NCBI RefSeq assembly: GCF_014384795.1
Contig: NZ_JACRSR010000001.1
Location: forward strand, 1,054,001 to 1,118,000
Direction: 5' to 3'
Source of the DNA: Gehongia tenuis
GTDB taxonomy: Bacteria; Bacillota; Clostridia; Christensenellales; NSJ-53
DNA length: 64,000 nt
A program made the position numbers and the translations under genes. Below the pieces are notes generated by a model. It was not told where the DNA came from and made no database searches. It worked only from the letters and a program-made list of their open reading frames with translations. Positions 18,303-27,150 of the stretch are shown here, piece by piece; position 1 is the stretch's first letter, and each line of letters opens with the position of its first letter.

Positions 18303-20063
18303 TCACGCGGTCTTTGTCTCGCCATTATAGATGAAACCGGTGCTGGGGTCAATGGTGATGTGAATTCCATCCTTTAAAACAGAACATGCGTTCTCTGCAT
18401 CCAGAATTACCGGAATATCCAGTGCCAGACCCACCACAGCCGCATGGCTCAAAAGATCACCGCCCTGCACCACGATAGCCGACGCCTTCTTAATATAGGG
18501 CAAAAGGGAGTTATCGGTCATGGGCGTCACCAAGACATCGCCGGCCAGGAATTTCTTCTTGGCATCCTCCTCGTTGCGCACCACGCATACCCGACCAAAA
18601 GCCGTCTTGTTTCCCACGCCTCTTCCGCGAACCAGGACATCCCCCACCACATGCACTTTAAGCAAATTGGTGGTTCCGGAAACGCCCACCGGCACACCGG
18701 CGGTAATCACCACCACATCTCCGTTTTTAACCAGGCTTCGCTCCGAAGCTGCCTTCACCGAATAGTCGATCATCTCATCGATATCCGGCCAGAGCTGGGT
18801 TAAAAAGGGATGAACGCCCCAGATGAGGGCAAGCTGATGATAGACATGCTCATCGTTGGTGGTTGCGATCAGCTGACAGGGCATGGGCCGGTACTTGGAC
18901 ACCCGCCGCGCCGTTGAGCCGGACCGGGTGGGCGTAATGATGGCCGCAGCCCGAAGATCCATGGCAATGGAGTAGCAGGCGTGGCTCACCGCGTTGGTAA
19001 CGGAGAAGGTATCCCGTTTTTCGCACTTGACCGTTTCCCTCGGCACCATGGTCAGCGCCCGTTCCACCCGGCCCGCAATCTTGGCCATGGTTTTAAGCGC
19101 CTCAATGGGATACTTGCCCGCTGCCGTCTCACCGGATAGCATCACGGCATCGGTGCCGTCCAGCACGGCGTTCGCCACATCCCCCGTTTCCGCCCGGGTG
19201 GGCCGGGGATTTCGGATCATGGAATCCAGCATCTGGGTGGCGGTGATGACCGGTTTGCCCGCCGCATTGCAGCGCCGAATCAGAACCTTCTGCAGCACCG
19301 GGACCTCTTCGTTGGGAATTTCTACGCCGAGATCGCCGCGAGCCACCATCAGGCCGTCGGACACCCGCAAAATCTCATCCACATTGGATACGCCCTGCTG
19401 GTTTTCAATCTTGGAAATGATCTGAATGGACGTATTGCCCGCATCCTCCAAAATCTTTCGAATTTCCATCACATCGGAAGCCCTGCGCACAAAGGAGGCG
19501 GCGATGTAATCCACGTCCATCTCCACGCCGAAGCGGATATCGGCCACATCCTTTTCCGTGACTGCCGGAAGGGAAATATGGGCGCCGGGTACATTGACCC
19601 CTTTATGATCGCCGACGGAACCGCCGTTCAGCACCCTGCACAGGATATCCGTCCCTTTTATCTCCTGTACCTCAAGCCCCACCAGACCATCATCCAATAG
19701 GATTTTGACGCCCACTGAAACATCATCCACCAATCCCTTGTGGGATACGGAAACCTGGGTCTCATCCCCCTCCACCTCACGGATGGTGAGTGTAAATTGC
19801 TGTCCCTCAATCAACTGTATCTGATGATTTTTAAAACTGCCCAGCCGAATCTCCGGGCCCTTTGTGTCCAGCATGAGCGCCACGGGCACGCCCAGCTTGG
19901 CCCTGACCTCCTTCACCCAATCGATGCGTTTTTTATGCTCCGGGTAATCGCCATGGGACATATTGAGCCGGGCCACATTCATGCCCTCCCGTATGAGTTC
20001 CTCAATCTTTTCCAACGTATTGGTGCTTGGTCCCAAAGTACATACGATCTTCGTCCGTCTCAT
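18303..20063 (-). CDS. pyk: Pyruvate kinase with C-terminal PEP-utilising domain
   Basis: A 586-residue glycolytic enzyme converting PEP and ADP to pyruvate and ATP. The catalytic core begins MRRTKIVCTLGPST and contains the active-site segment IISKIENQQGVSNVDEI with the proton-transfer Lys, and VARGDLGVEIPNEEVP. Residues after ~475 form the extra domain seen in many Bacillota, with the phospho-His loop GGDLLSHAAVVGLALDIPVI. I start at ATG 20063 because GGGGTG lies 6 nt upstream; the two upstream ATGs overlap that site. It is transcribed alone, divergent from oadB. Confidence 0.95.
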   Translation of the reverse strand: MRRTKIVCTLGPSTNTLEKIEELIREGMNVARLNMSHGDYPEHKKRIDWVKEVRAKLGVPVALMLDTKGPEIRLGSFKNHQIQLIEGQQFTLTIREVEGDETQVSVSHKGLVDDVSVGVKILLDDGLVGLEVQEIKGTDILCRVLNGGSVGDHKGVNVPGAHISLPAVTEKDVADIRFGVEMDVDYIAASFVRRASDVMEIRKILEDAGNTSIQIISKIENQQGVSNVDEILRVSDGLMVARGDLGVEIPNEEVPVLQKVLIRRCNAAGKPVITATQMLDSMIRNPRPTRAETGDVANAVLDGTDAVMLSGETAAGKYPIEALKTMAKIAGRVERALTMVPRETVKCEKRDTFSVTNAVSHACYSIAMDLRAAAIITPTRSGSTARRVSKYRPMPCQLIATTNDEHVYHQLALIWGVHPFLTQLWPDIDEMIDYSVKAASERSLVKNGDVVVITAGVPVGVSGTTNLLKVHVVGDVLVRGRGVGNKTAFGRVCVVRNEEDAKKKFLAGDVLVTPMTDNSLLPYIKKASAIVVQGGDLLSHAAVVGLALDIPVILDAENACSVLKDGIHITIDPSTGFIYNGETKTA

Positions 20064-20093
20064 CGCCATCACCCCATTATTTGAATTCAGCTT

Positions 20094-20102
20094 ATTATAA
20101 CA
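20094..20102 (-). promoter_or_regulatory. Extended -10 promoter of pyk
   Basis: TGTTATAAT on the minus strand, an extended -10 element, 31 bp upstream of the chosen pyk start codon. No convincing -35 box is seen. Confidence 0.5.
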
Positions 20103-20233
20103 CAGTACGCACGGCCCGGAAAATGAAATGTCTCCGTTCCTATGTTATCTTTCGGTAAAATCCCTATACAAAAGGGGCCGGTCAGGTTATAATATTTTGG
20201 GAAATTACTACAAATTCTAAGGAGAGATGTGAA

Positions 20234-21355
20234 TTGGATTTTTGGGAAGCGATTCTGGAAGGTGTCAATAATTTCACCTGGCAGAACGGCGTCATGATCC
20301 TGATCGGATTTATTCTGATCTATCTGGCCATTCGCAAAGACTATGAACCCATGCTGCTGCTGCCCATTGGGTTCGGCGCAATTCTCGCAAACATCCCCCT
20401 GTCCTCCGCCGTAGGCGACGGCGGATTCCTAACGGTGCTCTACAACGCGGGTATCGCAACGGAGCTTTTCCCCATCCTCATCTTCATTGGCATCGGTGCC
20501 ATGATCGACTTCACGCCCATGCTGAAAAAGCCTGTGATGCTCTTTTTCGGTGCGGCGGCTCAGCTTGGCATCTTTGTGGCTATGCTGCTGGCGGCTTCCA
20601 CCGGCGCTTTTGATCTTAGGGAAGCGGCGGCTATCGGCATCATCGGCGCTGCAGACGGTCCGACCTCCATTTACGTGGGTAATCTGTTCGCACCGGACTA
20701 CATTGGGCCCATCACCGTGGCGGCTTACTCCTATATGGCTTTGGTGCCCATCATTCAGCCGCCGGTCATTCGCCTTTTGACCAGCAAAAAGGAGCGGCAG
20801 ATTCGGATGGATTCCTATCTCGTCAGCGAGGGTGCTGTTTCTAAAAAGGTTAAAATTATTTTCCCCATTGTGGTCACCCTGATTGCCGGTATCATTGCTC
20901 CTGAATCCACTTCGCTGATCGGTGCTTTGATGTTTGGTAATCTCATCCGCGAGTGCGGCGTATTGAATCGTCTGTCTCAGGCGGCGCAAAATGAATTGTC
21001 CAACATCGTAACCCTGCTGCTTGGAATCACCATTGGCTCCACCATGGGCGGCGAAGCGTTCCTCACCTGGAACACGGCGCTCATCCTGGCCATTGGACTA
21101 TTTGCCTTCATCATCGATACGGCGGGCGGCGTGCTGTTCGCCAAGCTGGTCAACCTTTTCCTCAAGCAGAAGGTCAATCCCATGATCGGTGCATGCGGCA
21201 TTTCCGCTTTCCCCATGTCCGCCAGAATCATTCAAAAGATGGCGCAGAAGGAGGATCCGTCCAACTTCATTTTGATGCCTGCCATTGGTGCAAACGTGGC
21301 CGGCCAGGTGGGGTCCATCATTGCCGGTGCCATGGTGCTGGCACTACTGGGATAA
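20234..21355 (+). CDS. oadB: Na+-transporting oxaloacetate/acyl-CoA decarboxylase beta subunit
   Basis: A 373-residue polytopic membrane protein of the OadB/MmdB/GcdB family, which couples biotin-carboxyl decarboxylation to Na+ export. Recognisable are FIGIGAMIDFTPML, GIIGAADGPTSIYV with the conserved Asp of the Na+ site, and the C-terminal GPNVAGQ-like segment AIGANVAGQVGSIIAGA. The start is TTG at 20234 with AAGGAGAG upstream. It is followed by a gamma-like subunit, but no biotin carrier or carboxyltransferase gene is in the window. The decarboxylase specificity therefore cannot be assigned. Confidence 0.92.
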   Translation: MDFWEAILEGVNNFTWQNGVMILIGFILIYLAIRKDYEPMLLLPIGFGAILANIPLSSAVGDGGFLTVLYNAGIATELFPILIFIGIGAMIDFTPMLKKPVMLFFGAAAQLGIFVAMLLAASTGAFDLREAAAIGIIGAADGPTSIYVGNLFAPDYIGPITVAAYSYMALVPIIQPPVIRLLTSKKERQIRMDSYLVSEGAVSKKVKIIFPIVVTLIAGIIAPESTSLIGALMFGNLIRECGVLNRLSQAAQNELSNIVTLLLGITIGSTMGGEAFLTWNTALILAIGLFAFIIDTAGGVLFAKLVNLFLKQKVNPMIGACGISAFPMSARIIQKMAQKEDPSNFILMPAIGANVAGQVGSIIAGAMVLALLG

Positions 21356-21371
21356 AAGGAGGTTAAGCATT

Positions 21372-21500
21372 ATGATTGGTGAAGCTTTGCGGGTCATGGG
21401 AATCGGTGTGGCTGGCGTATTCGTCGTGTTGACTTTATTCTATATTGTGATCACGTTAATGATGAAGCTTATGCCTCCCAAGGACGGCAAAAAGGAATAA
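21372..21500 (+). CDS. oadG: Short OadG-like gamma subunit
   Basis: A 42-residue single-pass membrane protein beginning MIGEALRVMGIGVAGVFVVL, the pattern of OAD gamma chains, ending in a charged tail PPKDGKKE. Gamma subunits normally anchor the alpha and beta chains and carry a longer cytoplasmic tail, so this is a minimal version. The ATG at 21372 has AGGAGG about 10 nt upstream, 16 nt after oadB. The longer frame starting within oadB is not used. Confidence 0.75.
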   Translation: MIGEALRVMGIGVAGVFVVLTLFYIVITLMMKLMPPKDGKKE

Positions 21501-21510
21501 GAAAGCAATA

Positions 21511-21546
21511 AAAAATGCGGATGAACTAAAGTTCATCCGCATTTTT
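21511..21546. terminator. Bidirectional terminator between oadBG and the deacetylase gene
   Basis: AAAAATGCGGATGAAC (21511-21526) pairs perfectly with GTTCATCCGCATTTTT (21531-21546) around TAAA. It serves both convergent units. Confidence 0.9.
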
Positions 21547-21552
21547 ATAGAC

Positions 21553-22509
21553 TTATTGAGGTTCAGGCAGCGTTCGAAATTCGAAGCCCTTTTCCTTCAG
21601 ATACTCGATCATCCAAGGCAGCATCTCCCGTGTTTTGCCCTTGTTATCCAGATCATGCATCAAGATCACCAGCTCCTGATTGCCGCCGATGGTATTGATG
21701 AATTCCTGCTTCATATCCTCCACCGATTTGGTCTTGGCATCAGGTTCCGCGTCCCCGTTTAAAGAATTCCAATCATAGAATTCGTAGCCCGCGTCCAGTA
21801 CTCCCTGGTGGTAATTCTTCTTGGCAACTCCGTTATATTTGCCCATGGAGCCGCCCGGAAAGCGTATGACTTTTACGTTGAGGGACTCATCTCCTGTAGC
21901 CTTGCGCAAGGACTCATTGGTCTTCTCCATTTCAGCCAGGAACTTGTCCAGGGAATCCAGCTGCTTGTATTTGTGGGTATAGCTGTGCAGTCCAAGAGCA
22001 TGTCCCCGTTCATATATTGCTTTGGCCTGGTTCGGATAGTCATCGATCATGGTGCCCACCATGAAGAACGTCGCCTTCACGCCATAGCGGTCCAAAATAT
22101 CCAACAGTTCCGGCGTTTTGGTGGAAGGACCATCATCAAAGGTGATATAGGCAACCTTGGTTCCGTCCGCATCCGGGATGGGCAGCCGCATAGCGCCGCT
22201 GAAATGAGCAACCTCCCCGTCTGCCGCCTGGGAGGGCGCAGGCGTAGCCGTCTCCCCCTCCGGTGTTGCGGGATTGGAGGGCGTAGGCGTTTCCACCACC
22301 GGAGAAGGTGTGAGCACCGCTTCAGGCGTGGGTTCCAAAGTAAAAATTGGCGCGGGCTGCGGGGTCTGCTGGCTGAAAGCGGCCCGTTCGCCGCCATTCG
22401 CGAAGAGTATCGTGCAGGTACCTACCACCAAAGCCACAACCAACACAATGCAGCACGCCGTGACGATCATCCTTCTTTTCTTGCGGTGTTCGTAGGAAAG
22501 CCTTCTCAA
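21553..22509 (-). CDS. Membrane-anchored polysaccharide deacetylase (NodB domain)
   Basis: A 318-residue protein with a cytoplasmic basic start (MRRLSYEHRKKRR), one membrane segment (MIVTACCIVLVVALVVGTCTILF), a Pro/Thr-rich linker to residue ~100, then a NodB catalytic domain. The metal-binding motifs are ITFDDGPS (general-base and ligand Asp) and HSYTHKY (His ligands), plus RFPGG and a late ILMHD segment. It should deacetylate peptidoglycan or another wall glycan outside the membrane. The TTG start at 22509 has AAAAGGGG 8 nt upstream. It is a single gene between two terminators. Confidence 0.9.
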   Translation of the reverse strand: MRRLSYEHRKKRRMIVTACCIVLVVALVVGTCTILFANGGERAAFSQQTPQPAPIFTLEPTPEAVLTPSPVVETPTPSNPATPEGETATPAPSQAADGEVAHFSGAMRLPIPDADGTKVAYITFDDGPSTKTPELLDILDRYGVKATFFMVGTMIDDYPNQAKAIYERGHALGLHSYTHKYKQLDSLDKFLAEMEKTNESLRKATGDESLNVKVIRFPGGSMGKYNGVAKKNYHQGVLDAGYEFYDWNSLNGDAEPDAKTKSVEDMKQEFINTIGGNQELVILMHDLDNKGKTREMLPWMIEYLKEKGFEFRTLPEPQ

Positions 22510-22595
22510 TTTGTCTGCCCCTTTTCTTTTGTATATTTGTCTGTGTTCATTATAACAATGAATTCTTATTTAATCCACTTGATTGACGACAAATT

Positions 22596-22622
22596 GTGCA
22601 AAAAAGTTGCAAACTTTTTGGA
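22596..22622 (-). terminator. Weak terminator after pheA
   Basis: AAAAAGTT (22601-22608) and AACTTTTT (22612-22619) form an AT-rich hairpin just past the pheA stop. It is the only candidate end signal for the aro operon. Confidence 0.4.
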
Positions 22623-22632
22623 AGGTTTGGAC

Positions 22633-23778
22633 TTATTTCCCCGCCGCCTTGTAGCAGCCCAAGACTTCAAAGTAGGAGGCCTCCGCCGCAAGCTGACGCA
22701 TGGCCTTTTGAACGGCCGGATGCTTCACATTGCCTGCAAAATCGACGAAAAACCAATAATCCCAGCCCTTATGACCGGTGGGTCTGGATTCAATGCGAAG
22801 CAAATTGAGATCCTCCACAGCAAAGGCGGACAGCGCCTCCAAAAGAGCTCCGCTTCGATGTTCGGTAGAAAATAGAATGGAAGTCTTGTTAAAATCTTCC
22901 TGGAACGCCATTTGGGCGGCTACAATAATAAAACGGGTCCGGTTGTTCTTCTTGTCCTCGACATTCTCCTCCAAAATCTCAAGGCCATGGAGATTCGCCG
23001 CCGTACTGGAACACAGCGCCGCAAGATCCTTCCGGTCTTCCCCAGCCACCGATTCCCCGGCCACTGCCGTATTGATCCAGGTAATTCCCTGCATATGGCG
23101 GGCCTGCAGATATTCACGGCACTGCCCAAGCGCCTGGGGATGGGAGCGGACCTCCCGGACATCCTCCAGTCTGGTTCCAGGAACCGCCGCCAAACAGTGG
23201 TGTACGGACACCTCCGTCTCCCCAACGATGAAACAGCCATAGCTTCTCAAGTGATCCTGCACCTCGGCCACGCCGCCCATGATCGAGTTTTCAATGGGCA
23301 GCACACCGTAATCCGCCTCTCCCTTTTGAATCTTCTGAAAAACATTCTCAAAGGTTTCCACATTTTCAAGCTTGGCCCGATCCCCAAAGGTCTGAAGTGC
23401 CGCCTCATAGGAATAGGCGCCGGAAACCCCCTGATAAATCACCGACACGGGTCCTTGCTTGAGCGGCTCCGCGTTCTCAATCAGCCGGGTCAGCCAATCC
23501 TCATTTTGATTGTACATGATCTCACGCTGCCGGGCTTTGCTCATGGTCATCAAAAGGTGATAGAAGGAGCGGATAGCCCCCGCGTTGCCGGGATTCCCCA
23601 GCCGATCCACAGCCCGTTCCACCACCTTGTTCTCTCGGGCGCCATCAAAAATGGGAAGATTCTCCGCGGTCTTGATCTCCACCACATCTTCAGCCAGCTT
23701 CATCCGCTTCTCAAAGAGCCGGACGAGCTCCTCGTCCACCTGGTCAATGGCCACCCGTACGTCTTCCAGCTTCTTCAC
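22633..23778 (-). CDS. pheA: Chorismate mutase / prephenate dehydratase (P-protein)
   Basis: A 381-residue bifunctional enzyme converting chorismate to phenylpyruvate for phenylalanine. The chorismate mutase domain covers residues 1-90 (DQVDEELVRLFEKRMKLAEDV). The dehydratase domain follows (GVSGAYSYEAAL, LPIENSIMGGV, and the catalytic NRTRFI motif near 280). A C-terminal ACT domain has GALLEAL and ESRP, the phenylalanine-binding motifs, so feedback inhibition is expected. The start is GTG at 23778, with GAGG 8 nt upstream, overlapping the aroC stop by 4 bp. It is the last gene of the aro operon. Confidence 0.95.
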   Translation of the reverse strand: MKKLEDVRVAIDQVDEELVRLFEKRMKLAEDVVEIKTAENLPIFDGARENKVVERAVDRLGNPGNAGAIRSFYHLLMTMSKARQREIMYNQNEDWLTRLIENAEPLKQGPVSVIYQGVSGAYSYEAALQTFGDRAKLENVETFENVFQKIQKGEADYGVLPIENSIMGGVAEVQDHLRSYGCFIVGETEVSVHHCLAAVPGTRLEDVREVRSHPQALGQCREYLQARHMQGITWINTAVAGESVAGEDRKDLAALCSSTAANLHGLEILEENVEDKKNNRTRFIIVAAQMAFQEDFNKTSILFSTEHRSGALLEALSAFAVEDLNLLRIESRPTGHKGWDYWFFVDFAGNVKHPAVQKAMRQLAAEASYFEVLGCYKAAGK

Positions 23779-24839
23779 CCTTCATACCTCCCCATTAAAT
23801 CCAGTAAGCCAAGGGCCATAGCCGCCTCAATGACTGGCACAGCCCGCGGAACCACGCAGGGATCATGCCTGCCCCTGCCCCGCATGACCACGCTCTCTCC
23901 CTTAGCGTTCACCGTTTGCTGTTCCCGGCCAATGGTGGGCGTGGGTTTCATAAACAGCGTCACCCGAAGAGGGGCGCCGTTGGTCAGCCCACCGGTCACA
24001 CCGCCGTTATGGTTGCTTAAAATTTTCACCCTTTCGCCGCCGCTCATGGCGTCGTTGGCATCCGAACCCCGCATGAGCCCCATTTCCAGTCCATCGCCAA
24101 AAACCACGCCCTTGACGGCGGGAATGGCATAGAACAGATGGGACAGCACACTCTCCACCGAATCGAAGAAGGGTTCGCCCAGGCCTACGGGCAGACCCAG
24201 TGCGAAAGCTTCCACCCGTCCTCCCACCGAATCCCCAGCCCTCTTTGCGGCAAGGATCTCTTCCGCCATGGCATTTGCTTTTTGCTCGTTCAGGCAGGGC
24301 AGACGCATGCTTCTCAGCTCCGCAAGTCTTTCTCCCAGCTGATCCGGCGTGACGGGCGGAGCCAAAGTCCGCCCGATGGCGGTGATCTGCGCGCCGATCT
24401 CAATCCCCTTTTGGGCGAGAAGCTGCTTTGCCAGAGCCCCTGCAAAGGTGAGGCCCGCTGTGATTCTGCCGGAAAAATGACCGCCGCCCCGGGGATCGTT
24501 GAAGCCATGGAACTTGTGGAAAGCGGCATAATCGGCATGGCTGGGCCGGAAGGGCATATCGCTGTAATCCTGGGAACGCATATCCTTGTTCCGGATCAGT
24601 CCACAAAGCGGTGCGCCTGTCAGTGTGCCCTCCAAAACGCCGGAGATGAGTTCGATCTCATCCCCCTCCTGGCGCTCCGTCGCCAGTTCGCCGCCCGGCG
24701 CCCGGCGGGCCATCTCCCCTTTCACCATTGTCCAGTCGGGCCGAAAGCCTGCGGGCAGGCCATCGATCACCACGCCTAAACCCGGTCCATGGGATTCGCC
24801 GAAAATGGATAAACGCACGTTCTGTCCCCATGTGTTCAT
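23775..24839 (-). CDS. aroC: Chorismate synthase
   Basis: A 354-residue enzyme that makes chorismate from EPSP using reduced FMN. Signature motifs are FGESHGPGLGVVIDGLPAG at the N-terminus, RPGGG-type RRAPGGELATERQEGDE, and FHKFHGFNDPRGGGHFSGRITAG. The C-terminal SDANDAMSGGERV and RHDPCVVPRAVPVIEA are present. Length is typical. It overlaps aroA by 4 bp at its start and pheA by 4 bp at its end, so translation is coupled within the operon. Confidence 0.96.
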   Translation of the reverse strand: MNTWGQNVRLSIFGESHGPGLGVVIDGLPAGFRPDWTMVKGEMARRAPGGELATERQEGDEIELISGVLEGTLTGAPLCGLIRNKDMRSQDYSDMPFRPSHADYAAFHKFHGFNDPRGGGHFSGRITAGLTFAGALAKQLLAQKGIEIGAQITAIGRTLAPPVTPDQLGERLAELRSMRLPCLNEQKANAMAEEILAAKRAGDSVGGRVEAFALGLPVGLGEPFFDSVESVLSHLFYAIPAVKGVVFGDGLEMGLMRGSDANDAMSGGERVKILSNHNGGVTGGLTNGAPLRVTLFMKPTPTIGREQQTVNAKGESVVMRGRGRHDPCVVPRAVPVIEAAMALGLLDLMGRYEG

Positions 24840-26083
24840 TGACGCTCCTCCAATCGTATGTCCGCACCCAGATGATTGAGATCGTTCCAGAAGTTAGGAT
24901 AGGATTTCTTCACGCATTCCGCGCCCTCAATCACGATGGGTTTCCTGCATTTAAGCGCCGCAACAGCCAAGGCCATGGCCACCCGATGATCGTTCCAGGC
25001 GTGGACCTTGATGCCGCCCTCCAGCTCCTCCTGACCCTCCATGACAAGGCCGTCGGGCGTTTCCATGATGTGTCCGCCCAATCTTGAAAGGGTATCGGTC
25101 ATGGCTGCCAGCCGGTCGCATTCCTTGCCTCTAAGCCGGCCCGCATGGGTGATCTTGGATACACCGGGCACCAGGCAGCCAAGAACCGCCAAAACGGGCA
25201 CCAGGTCGGGCACATCCGATGCGTTCAGGGTGAAGCTTTTAAGCTCCCTGGCATACATGGCGACGCCGCCCTCATTGACGCCACCCGCCCTTTCCAGGAT
25301 ACTCAAAATGGCTGCGTCTCCCTGGGCCGATTCCTTCCGGAGGCCATGCATGTACACTTCAGCTCCCAGCATATCCGCTGTCAGAAAAAAGGCCGCCTGA
25401 GAAAAATCGCCCTCCACCTCAATGGATGCTTTGTGCAGCCCAAATCCCGGAACGTAGAAGCAGTCATTCTCATTGCGGATGTAAGCCCCATGCCGTGCCA
25501 ATGCATCCAGCGTGATATTCACATAGGGCCGGGAGGATAGGTTCTTGGCAATGACCCTCGAAGGCCCCGGCAGCATACTCAAGGCCATAAGCAGGCCGGA
25601 CACGTATTGGGAGCTTTCGGAAGCGTCGATCACATACTCACCGGGTTCCAGGCCGCCCTCCATCATCAGATAGGCGTCATGGAGCTCAATACTTACACCC
25701 TTGGACGCCAGCAGATCGGTCAGCGCCCTTTGCGGCCGCTGCAGCAGCCTCCCCTGACCATTGATGCACCACTTGCCGCCCAGCGCCGCCGCAACGGGCA
25801 TCATGAATCGCAGCGTGGAACCGGACTCGCCGCAGTGGAAGGCGCCCTCCTTGGGGGGGTCGCCGCCAGTGACCGTCACCGTATCCCCGTCCCACGCCAC
25901 CTTTGCACCCAGCGCCTCCGCCGCCCGGAGGCTTGCTCTTACGTCCTCGCTTTGGGGGCAGTGGGCCAGCCGCGTTTCTCCCTTGGAAAGGGCACCGCAC
26001 AGGATGTGGCGGTGAGCCACGCTTTTGGAGGTGGGCAGGTTCACCCGCCCCCGCCATTTCGTATTGCCTGCTAGGATATCCAT
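24836..26083 (-). CDS. aroA: 3-phosphoshikimate 1-carboxyvinyltransferase (EPSP synthase)
   Basis: A 415-residue two-domain enzyme joining shikimate 3-phosphate and PEP. N-terminal LPTSKSVAHRHILCGAL carries the PEP/S3P Lys-Ser; GESGSTLRFMMPVAAALG is the phosphate-binding motif; the C-terminal RGKECDRLAAM and WNDHRVAMALAVAAL motifs are clear. AGGAGG lies 7 nt before the ATG at 26083. It overlaps aroB by 13 bp and aroC by 4 bp. Confidence 0.95.
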   Translation of the reverse strand: MDILAGNTKWRGRVNLPTSKSVAHRHILCGALSKGETRLAHCPQSEDVRASLRAAEALGAKVAWDGDTVTVTGGDPPKEGAFHCGESGSTLRFMMPVAAALGGKWCINGQGRLLQRPQRALTDLLASKGVSIELHDAYLMMEGGLEPGEYVIDASESSQYVSGLLMALSMLPGPSRVIAKNLSSRPYVNITLDALARHGAYIRNENDCFYVPGFGLHKASIEVEGDFSQAAFFLTADMLGAEVYMHGLRKESAQGDAAILSILERAGGVNEGGVAMYARELKSFTLNASDVPDLVPVLAVLGCLVPGVSKITHAGRLRGKECDRLAAMTDTLSRLGGHIMETPDGLVMEGQEELEGGIKVHAWNDHRVAMALAVAALKCRKPIVIEGAECVKKSYPNFWNDLNHLGADIRLEERQ

Positions 26084-27150
26084 GGCAGAGCCTCCTTTGT
26101 AAAGCGGCGAAGCTCCTCGAGGCTCAACCGCTTAAATTCGTGTTTCCCCAGCTCCGGCACCACCACCAGCGTGAGTGTGCCGCCAAAGTTCTTCTTATCC
26201 GAAGCAGCCTTTCCCATCAGATCATCAAGGGAAAGATTCACCTCCGGGATCATATGGAAGCGCTCCAGCAGGGCGTTCAGGCGCCGGGCATCCTCCGCCT
26301 TCATCCAGCCCATGGCCACGCTTCCCCGCGCCACGGCGGCCATCCCCCAGGCCACGGCGATGCCGTGGATGTATCGGTCAAAACCGGTGGCCGCTTCCAA
26401 AGCATGTCCCAGCGTATGCCCAAAATTAAGCGCCATCCGGGCGCCGGTGTCCCGTTCATCCTGTTCCACCATGCCGATCTTTACCCTGAGGCTGCCTTCA
26501 ATGAGCTTTTCACTGTCCTTAAGGAGGTCCGCTATCGTTTGGTAGCCCTCCATCCGGGCAAAGTAGTTTTCGTCCATGATGGCGCCGTGCTTTACAGCCT
26601 CCCCGAAACCGCCCAGCACCTCCGCCTCGGGGAGGGTGGAGAGGGTATCGGGATCAATGAACACCGCACCCGGTTGGTAGAAATTGCCCACTAGGTTCTT
26701 GCCCTGAGGCAGGTCCACCGCCACTTTGCCGCCCACGCTGCTGTCAATTTGAGCAAGCAGCGTGGTGGGCACCTGATAAAACCTGATCCCACGCAGATAG
26801 GTGGCCGCGGCAAGACCGCTCAAGTCTCCCACCACGCCGCCGCCCAGGGCCAGCACAGCATCGCTTCGGGTGAAATGGCCGTCCGCCAGCACTCCATACA
26901 CATCCATCAGCGTATTCATGTTCTTGGAGGCCTCGCCCGCGGCAAACACAAAGGTTTGAGTGGCATAACCCGCCCTTTCCAGAGAGTTACGCACCCGCTC
27001 ACCATAGAGCGGCGCAACGTTGCTGTCCGTTGCGATGAGCACTTTGGGACCCTGAAAGGTTTGGCGGAGCAGTTCGCCCACACCATCCAGGATGCCCTTT
27101 TTCAGATGAATCGCGTAGCCTCTTTGGGGAAGCCTGACCTCCAGTTTCAT
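26071..27150 (-). CDS. aroB: 3-dehydroquinate synthase
   Basis: A 359-residue NAD- and metal-dependent enzyme producing 3-dehydroquinate from DAHP. Motifs are the NAD-binding ALGGGVVGDLSGLAAATYLRGI, QVPTTLLAQIDSSVGGKVAVDLPQGKN, and the metal-ligand His in LNFGHTLGHALEA. Length is normal. It overlaps aroF by 4 bp and aroA by 13 bp. It is the second gene of the aroF-aroB-aroA-aroC-pheA unit; aroD, aroE and aroK are not in the window. Confidence 0.95.
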   Translation of the reverse strand: MKLEVRLPQRGYAIHLKKGILDGVGELLRQTFQGPKVLIATDSNVAPLYGERVRNSLERAGYATQTFVFAAGEASKNMNTLMDVYGVLADGHFTRSDAVLALGGGVVGDLSGLAAATYLRGIRFYQVPTTLLAQIDSSVGGKVAVDLPQGKNLVGNFYQPGAVFIDPDTLSTLPEAEVLGGFGEAVKHGAIMDENYFARMEGYQTIADLLKDSEKLIEGSLRVKIGMVEQDERDTGARMALNFGHTLGHALEAATGFDRYIHGIAVAWGMAAVARGSVAMGWMKAEDARRLNALLERFHMIPEVNLSLDDLMGKAASDKKNFGGTLTLVVVPELGKHEFKRLSLEELRRFTKEALPWIS

